DNA of 57,458 bases, from the NCBI GenBank assembly GCA_020723345.1, contig DYJA01000039.1, forward strand, positions 1-57,458, in the 5' to 3' direction. Source of the stretch: Candidatus Aquidulcis sp. GTDB lineage: Bacteria > Chloroflexota > Anaerolineae > UBA4142. Positions within the stretch are counted from its first letter, which is position 1. Each line of letters opens with the position of its first letter. The notes beneath the pieces are model-generated. The model was given only the letters and a program-made list of their open reading frames with translations, did no database searches and had not been told where the DNA came from. Shown piece by piece: positions 39,429 to 47,518 of the stretch. The position numbers and the translations under genes were made by a program.

Positions 39429-39570
39429 AGTTCGTCCTCTCCAACGGCGCAAAATGCCCGTCGTAAACGCCTGGGCGGAACGGCTCAAGGACGCTGAAGC
39501 ATCCTGGGTTGATCAGTCGAGTACTTGAAAAAACAGTTTTTTGAGAACGCTTGAGCGTCCTTCCGTTGTT

Positions 39571-39603
39571 TTGCCCGAAGGTTTACTTTCGGGTTTCGGG
39601 CAA
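39571..39603 (-). terminator. Hairpin after phoU
   Basis: TTGCCCGAA (39571-39579) pairs with TTCGGGCAA (39595-39603) just past the phoU stop; on the minus strand an AACAACGG tract rather than a T-run follows. Another hairpin (GGACGCTCAAGCG type) lies at about 39547-39562. Confidence 0.55.
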
Positions 39604-39608
39604 TTTCC

Positions 39609-40277
39609 CTACGGCGCCGTCTGAACATTAATTTCTTCCAGGCGTCCGGTCGCCGCGTAAATCACGCGCTCGCCGATGTTCGTGATGCGGTCGCCGATGC
39701 GTTCGAGATTGTGCGCCGCGAAAAGCAGATTGAGCGCGCGCGTGACGGTGCGCGGGTCTTCCATCACGAACGTCATCAGTTCGCGGAAAATCTGCTTGTA
39801 CAATTCGTCCAGTTCGTCGTCGCGCTGCGCGACGGCGCGTCCGAGCGCGGGATCGTTTCGCACGAACGCGTCGAGCGACTGACTCAACATGCTCTCGCAG
39901 ATTTGCGCCATGCGCGGAATATCGATCAGCGGCTTGAGCAACGGTTCGTCGCCCATGTGCAGCACGATTTCGCCGAGATTCTTGGAATGATCGGCAATGC
40001 GTTCGAGTTCGATCGCGACGAGCAAGACCGCGATGATTTCGCGCAAGTCGCTCGCGAGCGGTTGCTGCGTCGCGATCAGTTCGTACGAGCGTTCTTCGAT
40101 GTCGTAGCGCAGGCGATTGATTTCAGCGTCGCGCTCGATGAGCGATTGCGCCATGACGCGGTCGCGCGTCTTGAGCGCATCTACGCCGTCGGCAATCGTC
40201 TGCGTGGCGAGCGCGCCCAAGTCGAGCAAACTCTTTTTCAAATCGTTGACCTGTTTCTCAAAAGTATCGCGGGGCAT
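39609..40277 (-). CDS. phoU: PhoU phosphate regulator
   Basis: A 222-residue all-helical PhoU, which links the Pst transporter to PhoR and restrains uptake. It has the two repeats of three helices: DLKKSLLDLGALATQTIADG, IVLHMGDEPLLKP and a second half VRNDPALGRAVAQRDDELDE. Each half bears the E/D-rich motif, seen in RDAEINRLRYDIEE and QRDDELDELYKQIF. The start at ATG 40277 begins MPRDTFEKQVND; the much longer open frame upstream is a shadow of pstB. It is last in the pst cluster. Confidence 0.93.
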   Translation of the reverse strand: MPRDTFEKQVNDLKKSLLDLGALATQTIADGVDALKTRDRVMAQSLIERDAEINRLRYDIEERSYELIATQQPLASDLREIIAVLLVAIELERIADHSKNLGEIVLHMGDEPLLKPLIDIPRMAQICESMLSQSLDAFVRNDPALGRAVAQRDDELDELYKQIFRELMTFVMEDPRTVTRALNLLFAAHNLERIGDRITNIGERVIYAATGRLEEINVQTAP

Positions 40278-40288
40278 AGTTCCTCTTT

Positions 40289-41161
40289 TTAGCCGAAGCG
40301 TCCGGTGATGTAATCCTCGGTTTCTTTCTGGCGCGGGTTGGTGAACAGTTCGCGCGTGACGCCAAATTCCACGATGCGACCGGCGCGCTCCGGCGTCATA
40401 TTCATAAACGCGGTGAAATCGGACGCGCGCGCGGCTTGCTGCATGTTGTGCGTGACGATGACGATGGTGTACTGCCCGCGCAATTGCTGCATCAACTCTT
40501 CGATTTTGTACGTCGAGATTGGATCGAGCGCGGACGCCGGTTCGTCCATCAAGATCACCTCGGGTTCGATGGCGGCGGCGCGGGCGATGCACAGGCGCTG
40601 TTGTTGTCCGCCGGACAACGCCAAGCCCGATTCGTTCAACTTGTCTTTCACTTCGTCCCACAACGCCGCCGCGCGCAGCGAACGTTCGACGATTTCGTCG
40701 AGGTCTTGGCGGTTGGTCACGCCGAGCAAGCGCGGTCCGTACGCGACGTTGTCGAAAATGGATTTGGGAAACGGGTTGGGACGTTGAAAGACCATGCCGA
40801 CGCGCCGTCGAATATTCACCACGTCCACGTTCGCGGCGAGAATGTTTTCGCCATCCAGAAGGATCTCGCCGGAGACGCGCGTACGCGGGACCAGATCGTT
40901 CATCCGATTGAGCGAGCGCAACAGCGTGGACTTGCCGCATCCAGACGGTCCAATCAGCGCAGTGATGCGATGCTCGAAAATATCGAGATTGATGCCGGCG
41001 AGCGCGCGAAACGCGCCGTAATAGAAATCCAACGCGCGCACTCGCATTTTGAGCGCGGACGCCGTCGTCTCGTCGAGATGGGCGTTGTCGTCGAGCGCGC
41101 GCACAAACGCTTTGACGCGTTGGGGCGCATCGCGAGCAGCCGTCGCTTGTATGTTTAGCAT
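40289..41161 (-). CDS. pstB: Phosphate ABC transporter ATPase PstB
   Basis: A 290-residue ATPase of the high-affinity phosphate importer. It has Walker [21 protein letters not shown] (the RSLNRMND is diagnostic of PstB), Q-loop [20 protein letters not shown], signature [14 protein letters not shown], Walker [15 protein letters not shown] and H-loop [19 protein letters not shown] 41161 has GGAG upstream. The first ~35 residues before [11 protein letters not shown] are not conserved, so ATG 41048 region is an alternative start. It follows pstA and precedes phoU by 11 bp. Confidence 0.95.
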   Translation of the reverse strand: MLNIQATAARDAPQRVKAFVRALDDNAHLDETTASALKMRVRALDFYYGAFRALAGINLDIFEHRITALIGPSGCGKSTLLRSLNRMNDLVPRTRVSGEILLDGENILAANVDVVNIRRRVGMVFQRPNPFPKSIFDNVAYGPRLLGVTNRQDLDEIVERSLRAAALWDEVKDKLNESGLALSGGQQQRLCIARAAAIEPEVILMDEPASALDPISTYKIEELMQQLRGQYTIVIVTHNMQQAARASDFTAFMNMTPERAGRIVEFGVTRELFTNPRQKETEDYITGRFG

Positions 41162-41187
41162 TGATTCTACTCCAAAGGGCAAGGGTG

Positions 41188-42054
41188 TCAACGCCAGCCC
41201 ATCTTTTTCAACCGCCACGCCGTAAACACGCGCGCGGCGATGTTCAATCCCAAGACGAGCGCGATCAACACGAACGCAGTCGTCCATGCTTTGTCGTGCC
41301 AATCTTTGTACGGCGAGATCGCATAGACGTAAATCGTGTGCGGCAGCGTCGCGATGGGTTGATCCAACTCCGCGCTGAGAAACGGATTGCCGAACGCGGT
41401 AAAGATCATCGGCGCGGCTTCACCCGCGACGCGCGCGACGCCAAGCATAATGCCGGTGACGACGCCGTTGATCGCGGCGGGCAAGGTCACTTGCAGAGTG
41501 GTTTTCCATTCCGACGCGCCGAGCGCGAGCGATCCTTCACGCAGATTGCGCGGCACGAGTTTCAACATTTCTTCGGTCGTCCGCAAAATGATCGGCGTCA
41601 TAATGATCGCCAGCGCGAATCCGCCCGACCACGCGGAGAAATGTTTTTGCGGCAGAACGATCACCGTGTACGCAAAAATCCCCATCACAATCGAAGGGAC
41701 GCCGGAGAGTACGTCAGTGCCAAAACGCACGGCAATGCCGAGCGGCGTGTTCGGATGTTCCGCCGCGTACATCGCCGCGATGATGCCAATCGGAATCGCG
41801 ATGAGGCACGCGATCCCAATGACGATGCCGGAGCCGACGATCGCGTTCAGCACGCCGCCGCCCGCGACGCCGACGGGCGTCGGCAGGTCGGTAAAAAATT
41901 GGACGCTCAAAAAGCGACCGCCTTCTTGCGTCACGTAAACGAGAATCCACACGAGCGGGATGATGGCGAGGAGCGTGGCGACGCCGCAGAGCGCGAGCAT
42001 TACCGCGTTGACGATTTTGCGTCGCCGAAAATGCGCTTGATTCAGCGTGATCAT
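41188..42054 (-). CDS. pstA: Phosphate ABC transporter permease PstA
   Basis: A 288-residue inner-membrane permease with six expected TM helices. The N-terminal [20 protein letters not shown] is followed by the motif [16 protein letters not shown]. The EAA-type loop reads [24 protein letters not shown], typical of PstA. The start at ATG 42054 overlaps the pstC stop (ATGA), so translation is coupled. The 544-residue open frame that includes it is a shadow of pstC upstream of this ATG. Confidence 0.94.
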   Translation of the reverse strand: MITLNQAHFRRRKIVNAVMLALCGVATLLAIIPLVWILVYVTQEGGRFLSVQFFTDLPTPVGVAGGGVLNAIVGSGIVIGIACLIAIPIGIIAAMYAAEHPNTPLGIAVRFGTDVLSGVPSIVMGIFAYTVIVLPQKHFSAWSGGFALAIIMTPIILRTTEEMLKLVPRNLREGSLALGASEWKTTLQVTLPAAINGVVTGIMLGVARVAGEAAPMIFTAFGNPFLSAELDQPIATLPHTIYVYAISPYKDWHDKAWTTAFVLIALVLGLNIAARVFTAWRLKKMGWR

Positions 42055-43031
42055 GCGCGCGCCTCCGCCGGTGTGCGGCGCGCGACGCGCCACACCAAGA
42101 ATCGCGCGATGAGATTCAACGCGAGCGTCAGCGCGAATAACACCAAACCGATTTGAATGAGCGATTGAATGTACAATTCGTACGTCGCTTCGCTGAACTC
42201 GTTCGCGATGATGCTCGCCATCGTGTAACCGGGATGCAAAATCGAAGCGGAGAGATCGAGGTTGTTGCCGATCACCATCGTCACGGCAATCGTCTCGCCG
42301 AGCGCGCGCCCCAGTCCCAGAATCACCGCGCCGAGAATGCCGGACATGCCGTAGGGAATCAGCACCTGCCCGATCATTTCCCACCGCGTCGCGCCAAGCG
42401 CGAGCGCGGCTTCGCGTTGCGAACTTGGAATCGCGAGGAACACGTCGCGGCTGACCGCGCTGATCGTCGGCAAAATCATAATCGTTAGGACGAGCGACGC
42501 CGCGAGACGGCTGGGTCCAAAGACGGGACCTTCGAACAAGGGAAGAAAACCCAGCGTCGAATTCAAAAACTGCGCGGTCGGCTTGACGAAGTTGGGAACG
42601 TAGACGTACAGTCCCCACAAGCCGTACACCACGCTCGGCACTGCGGCGAGCAATTCGACGACAAAGCCGAGCGGCTGCCGCAGCCACGCCGGCGCGAGTT
42701 CCGCGAGAAAAATCGCGATGCCCAAACTGATCGGCACGGCGAAGCAGAGCGCCATCAACGAAGTTTGCAACGTGCCGAAGACGAACGGGAGCGCGCCAAA
42801 TTCGCGCGTCACGGGATTCCATTCGCTGCTGGTCAGGAAACTCAAGCCGAATTGTGCGCGCGGCAACGGCGAATTATCCCACAGCGCGTAACCGATCGCG
42901 ACGCAGACCGCGAGAATCGTCAACGCGCCGAGAATCGTCAGCGCGCGAAAAGCAACGTCGCCGTGTTGCAGACGGCGATTCAATTCCTTGAATCGAGATT
43001 GCGACGCGCGTTGTTTGGTCAGAGAAAGCAT
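42051..43031 (-). CDS. pstC: Phosphate ABC transporter permease PstC
   Basis: A 326-residue permease, partner of PstA. Visible features are an N-terminal TM (TILGALTILAVCVAIGYAL), AVPISLGIAIFLAELAPAWL, the periplasmic-facing VELLAAVPSVVYGLWGLYV and the EAA loop SQREAALALGATRWEMIGQV. GRALGETIAVTMVIGN is typical of PstC. A perfect GTAGTGCGCGC palindrome separates it from pstS. It overlaps pstA by 4 bp. Confidence 0.95.
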   Translation of the reverse strand: MLSLTKQRASQSRFKELNRRLQHGDVAFRALTILGALTILAVCVAIGYALWDNSPLPRAQFGLSFLTSSEWNPVTREFGALPFVFGTLQTSLMALCFAVPISLGIAIFLAELAPAWLRQPLGFVVELLAAVPSVVYGLWGLYVYVPNFVKPTAQFLNSTLGFLPLFEGPVFGPSRLAASLVLTIMILPTISAVSRDVFLAIPSSQREAALALGATRWEMIGQVLIPYGMSGILGAVILGLGRALGETIAVTMVIGNNLDLSASILHPGYTMASIIANEFSEATYELYIQSLIQIGLVLFALTLALNLIARFLVWRVARRTPAEARA

Positions 43032-43049
43032 AGACGAGTGTTGGCGTTC

Positions 43050-43085
43050 GTAGTGCGCGCTTGAGCGCGCTCAAGCGCGCACTAC
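43050..43085 (-). repeat. GTAGTGCGCGC palindrome between pstS and pstC
   Basis: A perfect 36-bp palindrome (arms GTAGTGCGCGCTTGAGCG). It is embedded in GTTCGTAGT...ACTACAAAC and so relates to the repeats at 4597 and 56301. Sitting between pstS and pstC, it could stabilise the pstS mRNA and help the usual PstS excess over PstCAB. Confidence 0.8.
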
Positions 43086-43096
43086 AAACTACACGT

Positions 43097-44245
43097 TCAG
43101 AGCGGTTTGCCGCCGCATGTCACTTTGTTGAGTTTGTCCAACACGGCTTGACGAACCGCCGCCGGGAGGGGAATGTAATCGAGTTCCTTGGCGAATTTCG
43201 CGCCGTCGTCGCTCAAACCCCACTTGATAAACTCGACGACTTTTTTGCCTTTGACGCAATCGGTCTGATCCATATAGACCAGCAAGTAGGTGTACGACGC
43301 GATGGGCCACGAGTTTTTGCCGGGCGCGTTCGCAATCGAGAGGGCAAGTTTGTCGCTCATGTTCGTGCCGAAATCTGCCATCGCGGTTTGCACGGCTTCG
43401 ACGGTCGGCAGCGCGTACTCGCCGGACTTGTTCTGCACCGAGCCATACGCGAGTTTGTTTTGCTTGGCGTACGCAAATTCGACGTATCCAATCGCGCCAT
43501 CGTTTTGCGCTACAGTTCCGGCAACGCCTTCATTGCCTTTGCCGCCGAGTCCGGTGAGCCACTTGACCGAAGTGCCTTGTCCGACTTTGTCTTTCCACTC
43601 CGCGCTCACTTGCGAGAGATAATCGGTGTACGCAAAGGTCGTGCCAGAACCGTCCGAGCGCGCGACGACGATGATGTCTTTCGCGGGCAGTTTGAAATTT
43701 GGATTCGCTTGCGCGAGCACCGGATCGTTCCACTTTTTGATCTTGCCGAGATAAATATCGGCGAGCGCGGTGAACGAGAATTTGATCGTGTCGGTGATGA
43801 CCTTGCCATCGTCGCCTTTCAGATTATATATCGGAACGATGGCTCCGGCAACTGTGGGCAGCATTTGAATGCCCGGCGCTTTCGAGTACTGATCGGCGGT
43901 GAGGATCGCGTCGCTCGCGCCAAAGTCAACGGTCTTTGCCGTGATCTGCGCGATGCCGCCGCCCGAACCGATGGATTGATAGTTGAAGCGAACGGCGGTG
44001 TCCACGAACGCGTACTCGTAGAACCAGCGCGAGTAGAGCGGGAATGGGAACGTCGCGCCCGCGCCGTTGATCAGCACGGCACCGGCTTTGGGCGCGGCGG
44101 CGGGCGTCGCGGTCACAACTTTTTCGACGACCTTGACCGGCGCGCTGGTCGTTTGCGGCGCGGGCGTCGCGCTCGCGCAAGCCGTCACGCTGACGGCGAC
44201 GAGTGACAGCATGATCACTGTCAACCCAATTTTGGACTTTAACAT
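43097..44245 (-). CDS. pstS: Phosphate-binding lipoprotein PstS
   Basis: A 382-residue periplasmic/cell-surface phosphate-binding lipoprotein with a signal peptide and lipobox (LVAVSVTAC). A short linker rich in Thr/Pro/Ala is followed by the PstS core LINGAGATFPFPLYSRWFYEY. Phosphate-binding loops are NYQSIGSGGGIAQI, DFGASDAILT and ARSDGSGTTFAYTDYLS. The length is normal. It heads the pstSCAB-phoU cluster, following an ArsC-like gene by 21 bp. Confidence 0.95.
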   Translation of the reverse strand: MLKSKIGLTVIMLSLVAVSVTACASATPAPQTTSAPVKVVEKVVTATPAAAPKAGAVLINGAGATFPFPLYSRWFYEYAFVDTAVRFNYQSIGSGGGIAQITAKTVDFGASDAILTADQYSKAPGIQMLPTVAGAIVPIYNLKGDDGKVITDTIKFSFTALADIYLGKIKKWNDPVLAQANPNFKLPAKDIIVVARSDGSGTTFAYTDYLSQVSAEWKDKVGQGTSVKWLTGLGGKGNEGVAGTVAQNDGAIGYVEFAYAKQNKLAYGSVQNKSGEYALPTVEAVQTAMADFGTNMSDKLALSIANAPGKNSWPIASYTYLLVYMDQTDCVKGKKVVEFIKWGLSDDGAKFAKELDYIPLPAAVRQAVLDKLNKVTCGGKPL

Positions 44246-44266
44246 TTTCTTCTTCTCCTTTTGGTA

Positions 44267-44719
44267 TTAGACCGATACCATATATTCGGTCAACATTTGT
44301 TGTTGGACTTGTGGCACAATTGTTTCGATACTTGTTCGATGGATTTCGTCGAGGAGCGCGAGAACGTGCTGACAGATTTGGTTGCGCAGTTCGCGGACTT
44401 CGTCGAGCGATTTTCCTGTGGCGTCTTCAAAATCCCAGATCACGGTCGGCGCAAACGCGCGCGGGTAAATTCCTTTGCCGATCAAAACGATGATGTCGGC
44501 TTGGACCAACATTAACTGCGTCACGGCTGTGGGAAATTTGCGCGAAATATCAATGTCGAGTTCTGCCATCACTTGAATCGCGCGGTGACTGACCCGGAGC
44601 GCGGGCATCGTGCCGCAGGAGCGGGCTTGAGCAGAGCCGTCGGCGAAGTAGTTGAATAATGCCTCGGCGATTTGACCCCGGAGCGCATTCCGAACGTCAA
44701 TGAACAAGACGTGTTTCAT
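44267..44719 (-). CDS. ArsC/LMW-phosphatase-like protein lacking the catalytic Cys
   Basis: A 150-residue protein with the fold pattern of arsenate reductase/LMW phosphatases: KHVLFIDVRNALRGQIAEAL, the SHRAIQVMAELDIDIS helix, ADIIVLIGKGI and VIWDFEDATGKSLDEVRELR. In active enzymes the first segment reads C-x5-R (as in the intact paralogue at 34304). Here the Cys position is Asp (IDVRNALR), so phosphatase or reductase activity should be absent. It begins at ATG 44719; the open frame upstream is a shadow. Placed directly ahead of pstS, it may be a phosphate/arsenate-binding regulator (inference). Confidence 0.7.
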   Translation of the reverse strand: MKHVLFIDVRNALRGQIAEALFNYFADGSAQARSCGTMPALRVSHRAIQVMAELDIDISRKFPTAVTQLMLVQADIIVLIGKGIYPRAFAPTVIWDFEDATGKSLDEVRELRNQICQHVLALLDEIHRTSIETIVPQVQQQMLTEYMVSV

Positions 44720-44951
44720 GTTTTGTGTCCTTGCGCGCGATGCGGAGATAGTCTTGGCGGAATAGGCATTGCGGGCAAATGTGATTGCGCCAACAAACTT
44801 GCCAATCGCGCCACTGGAACAGCGTGTGGGCGTTCTCGTGCGGCTGCAAGCGCGCGCCACAAATCGGACAGCGCGGCGCGAGCAAACTCGGAAACAAAAT
44901 TCCCAATCCGAGTATCGACAAAAGCAGAGCGACGAGTAGCAACCATTCCAT
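44697..44951 (-). CDS. Small membrane-anchored zinc-ribbon protein
   Basis: An 84-residue protein: one TM helix (WLLLVALLLSILGLGILFPSLL), then two Cys pairs (RCPICGARL and ICPQCLFRQ) forming a likely zinc ribbon. It overlaps the following ArsC-like gene by 23 bp, so both are probably cotranscribed at the head of the pst cluster. I do not recognise the family. Confidence 0.65.
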   Translation of the reverse strand: MEWLLLVALLLSILGLGILFPSLLAPRCPICGARLQPHENAHTLFQWRDWQVCWRNHICPQCLFRQDYLRIARKDTKHETRLVH

Positions 44952-45030
44952 TAACCCATATCCTCACGTTGATTCTCTGGTTGGATTGTAGTTCGTTTGT
45001 GTTAAATCTGATTCATTGGGAATGGAAGAG

Positions 45031-45060
45031 ATTGTTAGGGTTCGGTTAAGATTTCTTAAA
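45031..45060 (-). promoter_or_regulatory. Candidate PHO box ahead of the pst cluster
   Basis: On the minus strand CTTAACCGAACCCTAACA contains two related heptamers (CTTAACC and CCTAACA) 11 bp apart, with a TTTAAGAA just upstream. PhoB-type regulators bind direct repeats spaced 11 bp, and CTTAACC resembles the cyanobacterial PHO box half. It lies 80 bp before the first gene of the cluster. Confidence 0.4.
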
Positions 45061-45061
45061 C

Positions 45062-45099
45062 AAAAAATGACTGCCGGAACCTTTGCGATTCCGGCAGTC
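45062..45099 (-). terminator. Terminator downstream of the HEAT-repeat gene
   Basis: GACTGCCGGAA (45069-45079) pairs with TTCCGGCAGTC (45089-45099); on the minus strand ATTTTTTG follows directly. It closes the minus-strand unit 45151-46054 and separates it from the pst cluster. Confidence 0.8.
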
Positions 45100-45150
45100 C
45101 GATTGAAAATTTGCTTGGACACGGATGAACACAGAAAAAATCAGCGTACA

Positions 45151-45867
45151 TCAGTGTTTATCAGTGTCCTGTTTTCGTAAGTGTTCGATTGCCTCGCGCG
45201 CGAGCGCGCCGACCGTGCGCGTTCGCAATTCATCGTCCTCGAAAATGCGCACGCGCGCATCGTCATTTGCCAGTTGCGCGAGCGCGTCGCGCGATGCCGC
45301 GTCGCGCAAGCGTCCCAGACAAAATGCCGCCATCCCGCGCGTTTGCGGCGACGCGTTGTGCAGTAACGCGCGAATTTGCGACAGCGCGAATTGCACGCGC
45401 GCGGCGTGCTGTTCCGCGATCACGCCGATTGCCCACAAGACGCCGGGACAAAAATGCGTCTCGTCCAAATCGAGCATTGACGCGATGATGGGCGCGAATT
45501 CCGCGAACTTGCCCGGCGACGCGGCAAGAATCGCGCCCATCGCTTGCGGCGCGCGCCAGCCGATGCTGCCCGATTCGTCGTTGAGCGACCACTGCAAGCG
45601 GCGCAAAATGCCGCGCACAAATTCCGCGTCGCGCGCCGCGACGACCGCGCTGGCTTGCCCCAACGCCTTGACCGCGCGCCAGCCGAGCAAATCGTTTTCA
45701 CTCAACGTCAGCGCGATCAGTTCACTCAGGACGCGTTTGTCTTTTTCAGCGCGGCGCGTGATGGCGGTGTAGGTGGATTGGTGGAGCTCTGAAATTATGG
45801 AATCCCTTCTACTATCCGAATGATCTCCGCCAACCAATGAATACCACTGATCGCCAAGTACAGGCAT
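45151..45867 (-). CDS. HEAT-like repeat protein, start uncertain
   Basis: The conserved part (from ISELHQSTYTAITRRAEKDKR to the end, ~214 residues) is an alpha-solenoid of HEAT/PBS-lyase type repeats: LLGWRAVKALGQASAVVAAR, SIGWRAPQAMGAILAASPGK, PGVLWAIGVIAEQHA, TRGMAAFCLGRLRDA and TVGALAREAIEHLRK. It resembles DVU0298-type HEAT proteins. No ATG/GTG starts it cleanly. ATG 45867 overlaps the upstream 53-residue gene by 73 bp, while an ATT at 45795 has AAGGG upstream. The longer frame to 46035 reads other genes out of frame. A scaffold role is likely; partners are unknown. Confidence 0.6.
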   Translation of the reverse strand: MPVLGDQWYSLVGGDHSDSRRDSIISELHQSTYTAITRRAEKDKRVLSELIALTLSENDLLGWRAVKALGQASAVVAARDAEFVRGILRRLQWSLNDESGSIGWRAPQAMGAILAASPGKFAEFAPIIASMLDLDETHFCPGVLWAIGVIAEQHAARVQFALSQIRALLHNASPQTRGMAAFCLGRLRDAASRDALAQLANDDARVRIFEDDELRTRTVGALAREAIEHLRKQDTDKH

Positions 45868-45956
45868 ACGCAAAGAAAAAAAGGGAAGAGAATTATCCAA
45901 GGTGAAACTTTCCGCCCAAAGATGTAGACCGGCGAAGTGTGGGAAAATTTCGACAT
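45795..45956 (-). CDS. Small single-TM protein
   Basis: A 53-residue protein, MSKFSHTSPVYIFGRKVS then a long TM helix (PWIILFPFFLCVCLYLAIS) and a short tail (IHWLAEIIRIVEGIP). ATG 45956 has AGGAGC seven bases upstream, placed in the gap after a 28-residue ORF. The HEAT-repeat frame begins where this one ends. No family recognised. Confidence 0.55.
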   Translation of the reverse strand: MSKFSHTSPVYIFGRKVSPWIILFPFFLCVCLYLAISGIHWLAEIIRIVEGIP

Positions 45957-45967
45957 CTTGATTGCTC

Positions 45968-46054
45968 CTATTCCTCGAACCATTTCCGAAAACGCGCCAG
46001 GTCTCTTCGTGGTAACTGTGAGACTGCTTGTTCAAGTTCCAAAACTGCGCTCAT
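45968..46054 (-). CDS. 28-residue antitoxin-like ORF (probably truncated)
   Basis: MSAVLELEQAVSQLPRRDLA and RFRKWFEE then TAG. This matches the first ~28 residues of a common family of small addiction-module antitoxins (pattern 'vLelekai..Lp..el..fr.Wfeefd'), which normally continue for 40-50 more residues. AGGGAGAA lies eight bases before the ATG. It is either a truncated remnant or a genuine micro-ORF coupled to the TM gene that follows 11 bp later. Confidence 0.5.
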   Translation of the reverse strand: MSAVLELEQAVSQLPRRDLARFRKWFEE

Positions 46055-46199
46055 GATCGAGTTCTCCCTTTCGCAAATTGTCAGATGCGGCAATCCAGTG
46101 CGCTGCCATCTCGCGCCGCGTTTCAAGTATACGATGGATTCCGCCAAAAATCAATCGCGCGCGAACCAGCCCGCCATCGAATAAATTCGATGTCTCAAC

Positions 46200-46265
46200 G
46201 AGGTGAAAACACGTTGAAACGTGTTGGACGTGAGTAGCCAATCCGATTGATCGGATTTCCACCTG
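46200..46265 (+). repeat. AGGTGAAAA/TTTCCACCT multi-hairpin repeat, copy 2
   Basis: GAGGTGAAAAC, a CACGTTGAAACGTG hairpin, a TCCGATTGATCGGA hairpin and TTTCCACCTG form a three-way-junction-like unit. The same layout occurs at 4418-4479. Confidence 0.65.
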
Positions 46266-46267
46266 TG

Positions 46268-46425
46268 TTAGACGCCGAATTGATTCGGCGGTCGGGCTGT
46301 TGCAAAGTCTATTGCGATTGAAATCGCGGCAACGACGGCACGAAGCCCGCCTTCGCGGGCTAAATCAGCCGACGAAGGTCGGCTTTGCGCTTTTGTTGCT
46401 GCGACTTTTAGTCGCCCGATCCGAT
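46268..46425 (+). repeat. Cluster of small hairpins before mscL
   Basis: Successive inverted repeats: GCCGAATTGATTCGGC, TTGCGATTGAAATCGCGGCAA, GCCCGCCTTCGCGGGC, GCCGACGAAGGTCGGC and GCGACTTTTAGTCGC. No coding frame is credible. With the preceding repeat it fills the gap between the 28-residue ORF and mscL. Confidence 0.6.
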
Positions 46426-46439
46426 GCGACCCAGGGTTA

Positions 46440-46468
46440 TTGACGCTGCTTATCCAATGTGGTATATT
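46440..46468 (+). promoter_or_regulatory. Promoter of mscL
   Basis: TTGACG (46440-46445), a 17-bp spacer and TATATT (46463-46468). The leader to the ATG is about 80 nt. Confidence 0.65.
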
Positions 46469-46556
46469 CCCAGGTGAGACAGAACCTCGCGACTCGGTGG
46501 AACGCGGACGCGATCCTCGTTCGCGCCGGTCAAAAACATTTTCTCAAGGAGGAGTC

Positions 46557-46988
46557 ATGCTAGAGGAATTCAAAAAGTTCGCAATGCGCGGGAACGTCAT
46601 CGACCTTGCCGTCGGTTTCATTATGGGCGGCGCGTTCGGCGGGATCGTCACGTCGCTCGTCAACGACGTGATTATGCCGCCGATTGGTTTGGTGCTTGGC
46701 AAGGTTGATTTCAAGGGGTTGTTCGTCGATTTGTCGGGGCAGGGGTACAAGACGCTCGAAGCGGCGAAGGCGGCGAACGCGGCGACGATCAACTATGGCG
46801 CGTTCATCAATACCCTCATCAACTTTATCATCGTCGCGTTCGTTTTGTTCTTGCTGATTCGCGCGGTCAATCGGATGACGACGAAACCCGAAGCGCCCAA
46901 AGCGCCGACCGAAAAGGAATGTGCGTACTGCTTTTCCAAAATTCCGATCAAGGCGACGCGTTGTCCCAACTGCACGTCACAATTGTAG
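46557..46988 (+). CDS. mscL: Large-conductance mechanosensitive channel MscL
   Basis: A 143-residue MscL, a pressure-release channel opened by membrane tension. The N-terminal [20 protein letters not shown] and the pore helix [20 protein letters not shown] are canonical, followed by [20 protein letters not shown] and TM2 [19 protein letters not shown]. The C-terminus replaces the usual helix bundle by a zinc-ribbon-like module ([20 protein letters not shown]), a variant I have seen in other phyla. ATG 46557 has AAGGAGGAG upstream; the frame open from 46440 is leader. Confidence 0.95.
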   Translation: MLEEFKKFAMRGNVIDLAVGFIMGGAFGGIVTSLVNDVIMPPIGLVLGKVDFKGLFVDLSGQGYKTLEAAKAANAATINYGAFINTLINFIIVAFVLFLLIRAVNRMTTKPEAPKAPTEKECAYCFSKIPIKATRCPNCTSQL

Positions 46989-46999
46989 GGGAGGGTGCG

Positions 47000-47518
47000 A
47001 TGGAACTGCAGGGCAAGCGCGTCGCGATTCTCGCGGAAAACAATTATCAAGAATTGGAACTGTGGTATCCGCTCTTGCGTTTGCGCGAAGCCGGAGCCAA
47101 AGTTACGGTCGTGGGGATGCCGGGCGCGCAAGAGTACCAGAGCAAGCACGGCTACCCGGTGAAACCGGATGTCGCCGCCGATGCCGTCGCGGCAAACGAT
47201 TTCGACGCGGTGATCGTGCCGGGCGGTTTTGCGCCGGACGCGATGCGTCGCCACAAACCGATGCTCGATCTGGTGCGCGGCGTGAACGAGCGCGGCGGCA
47301 TCGTTGCGGCGATTTGCCACGCGGCGTGGGTGCCGATCTCGGCGGGCATTATGAAAGGCAAGCGCGCGACGTGCGTTCCGGCGATCAAGGACGACTTGAT
47401 CAACGCGGGCGCAATGTACGTGGACGAAGAAGTGGTGCGCGACGGCAACCTGATCACATCACGCGTGCCGAGCGATCTACCGGCGTTCTGTCGCGCGATC
47501 ATCGCCGCGCTCGAGTAG
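47000..47518 (+). CDS. PfpI/DJ-1-family protein
   Basis: A 172-residue protein of the PfpI/YhbO group: VAILAENNYQELELWYPLLR with the conserved Glu, FDAVIVPGGFAPDAMRR, AAICHAAWVPISAG with the nucleophile Cys, and DDLINAGAMYVDEEVV. The family includes deglycase/stress proteins. ATG 47000 follows GGGGAGGG; the upstream frame is an mscL shadow. Its TAG stop is inside a GGACAA palindrome. It appears to share the mscL transcript (11-bp gap). Confidence 0.9.
   Translation: MELQGKRVAILAENNYQELELWYPLLRLREAGAKVTVVGMPGAQEYQSKHGYPVKPDVAADAVAANDFDAVIVPGGFAPDAMRRHKPMLDLVRGVNERGGIVAAICHAAWVPISAGIMKGKRATCVPAIKDDLINAGAMYVDEEVVRDGNLITSRVPSDLPAFCRAIIAALE

Noticed and set aside
40278-40940. N-terminal half of the 443-residue frame that ends as phoU
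   Set aside because: It lies opposite in frame to pstB and has no PhoU features; phoU starts at 40277.
42055-42822. N-terminal extension of pstA to 42822
   Set aside because: It is a shadow of pstC; pstA starts at 42054 with an ATGA overlap.
46036-46440. Hairpin cluster before mscL as a CRISPR or riboswitch
   Set aside because: The stems differ in sequence and no array spacing or known riboswitch core is recognisable; treated as dispersed repeats.
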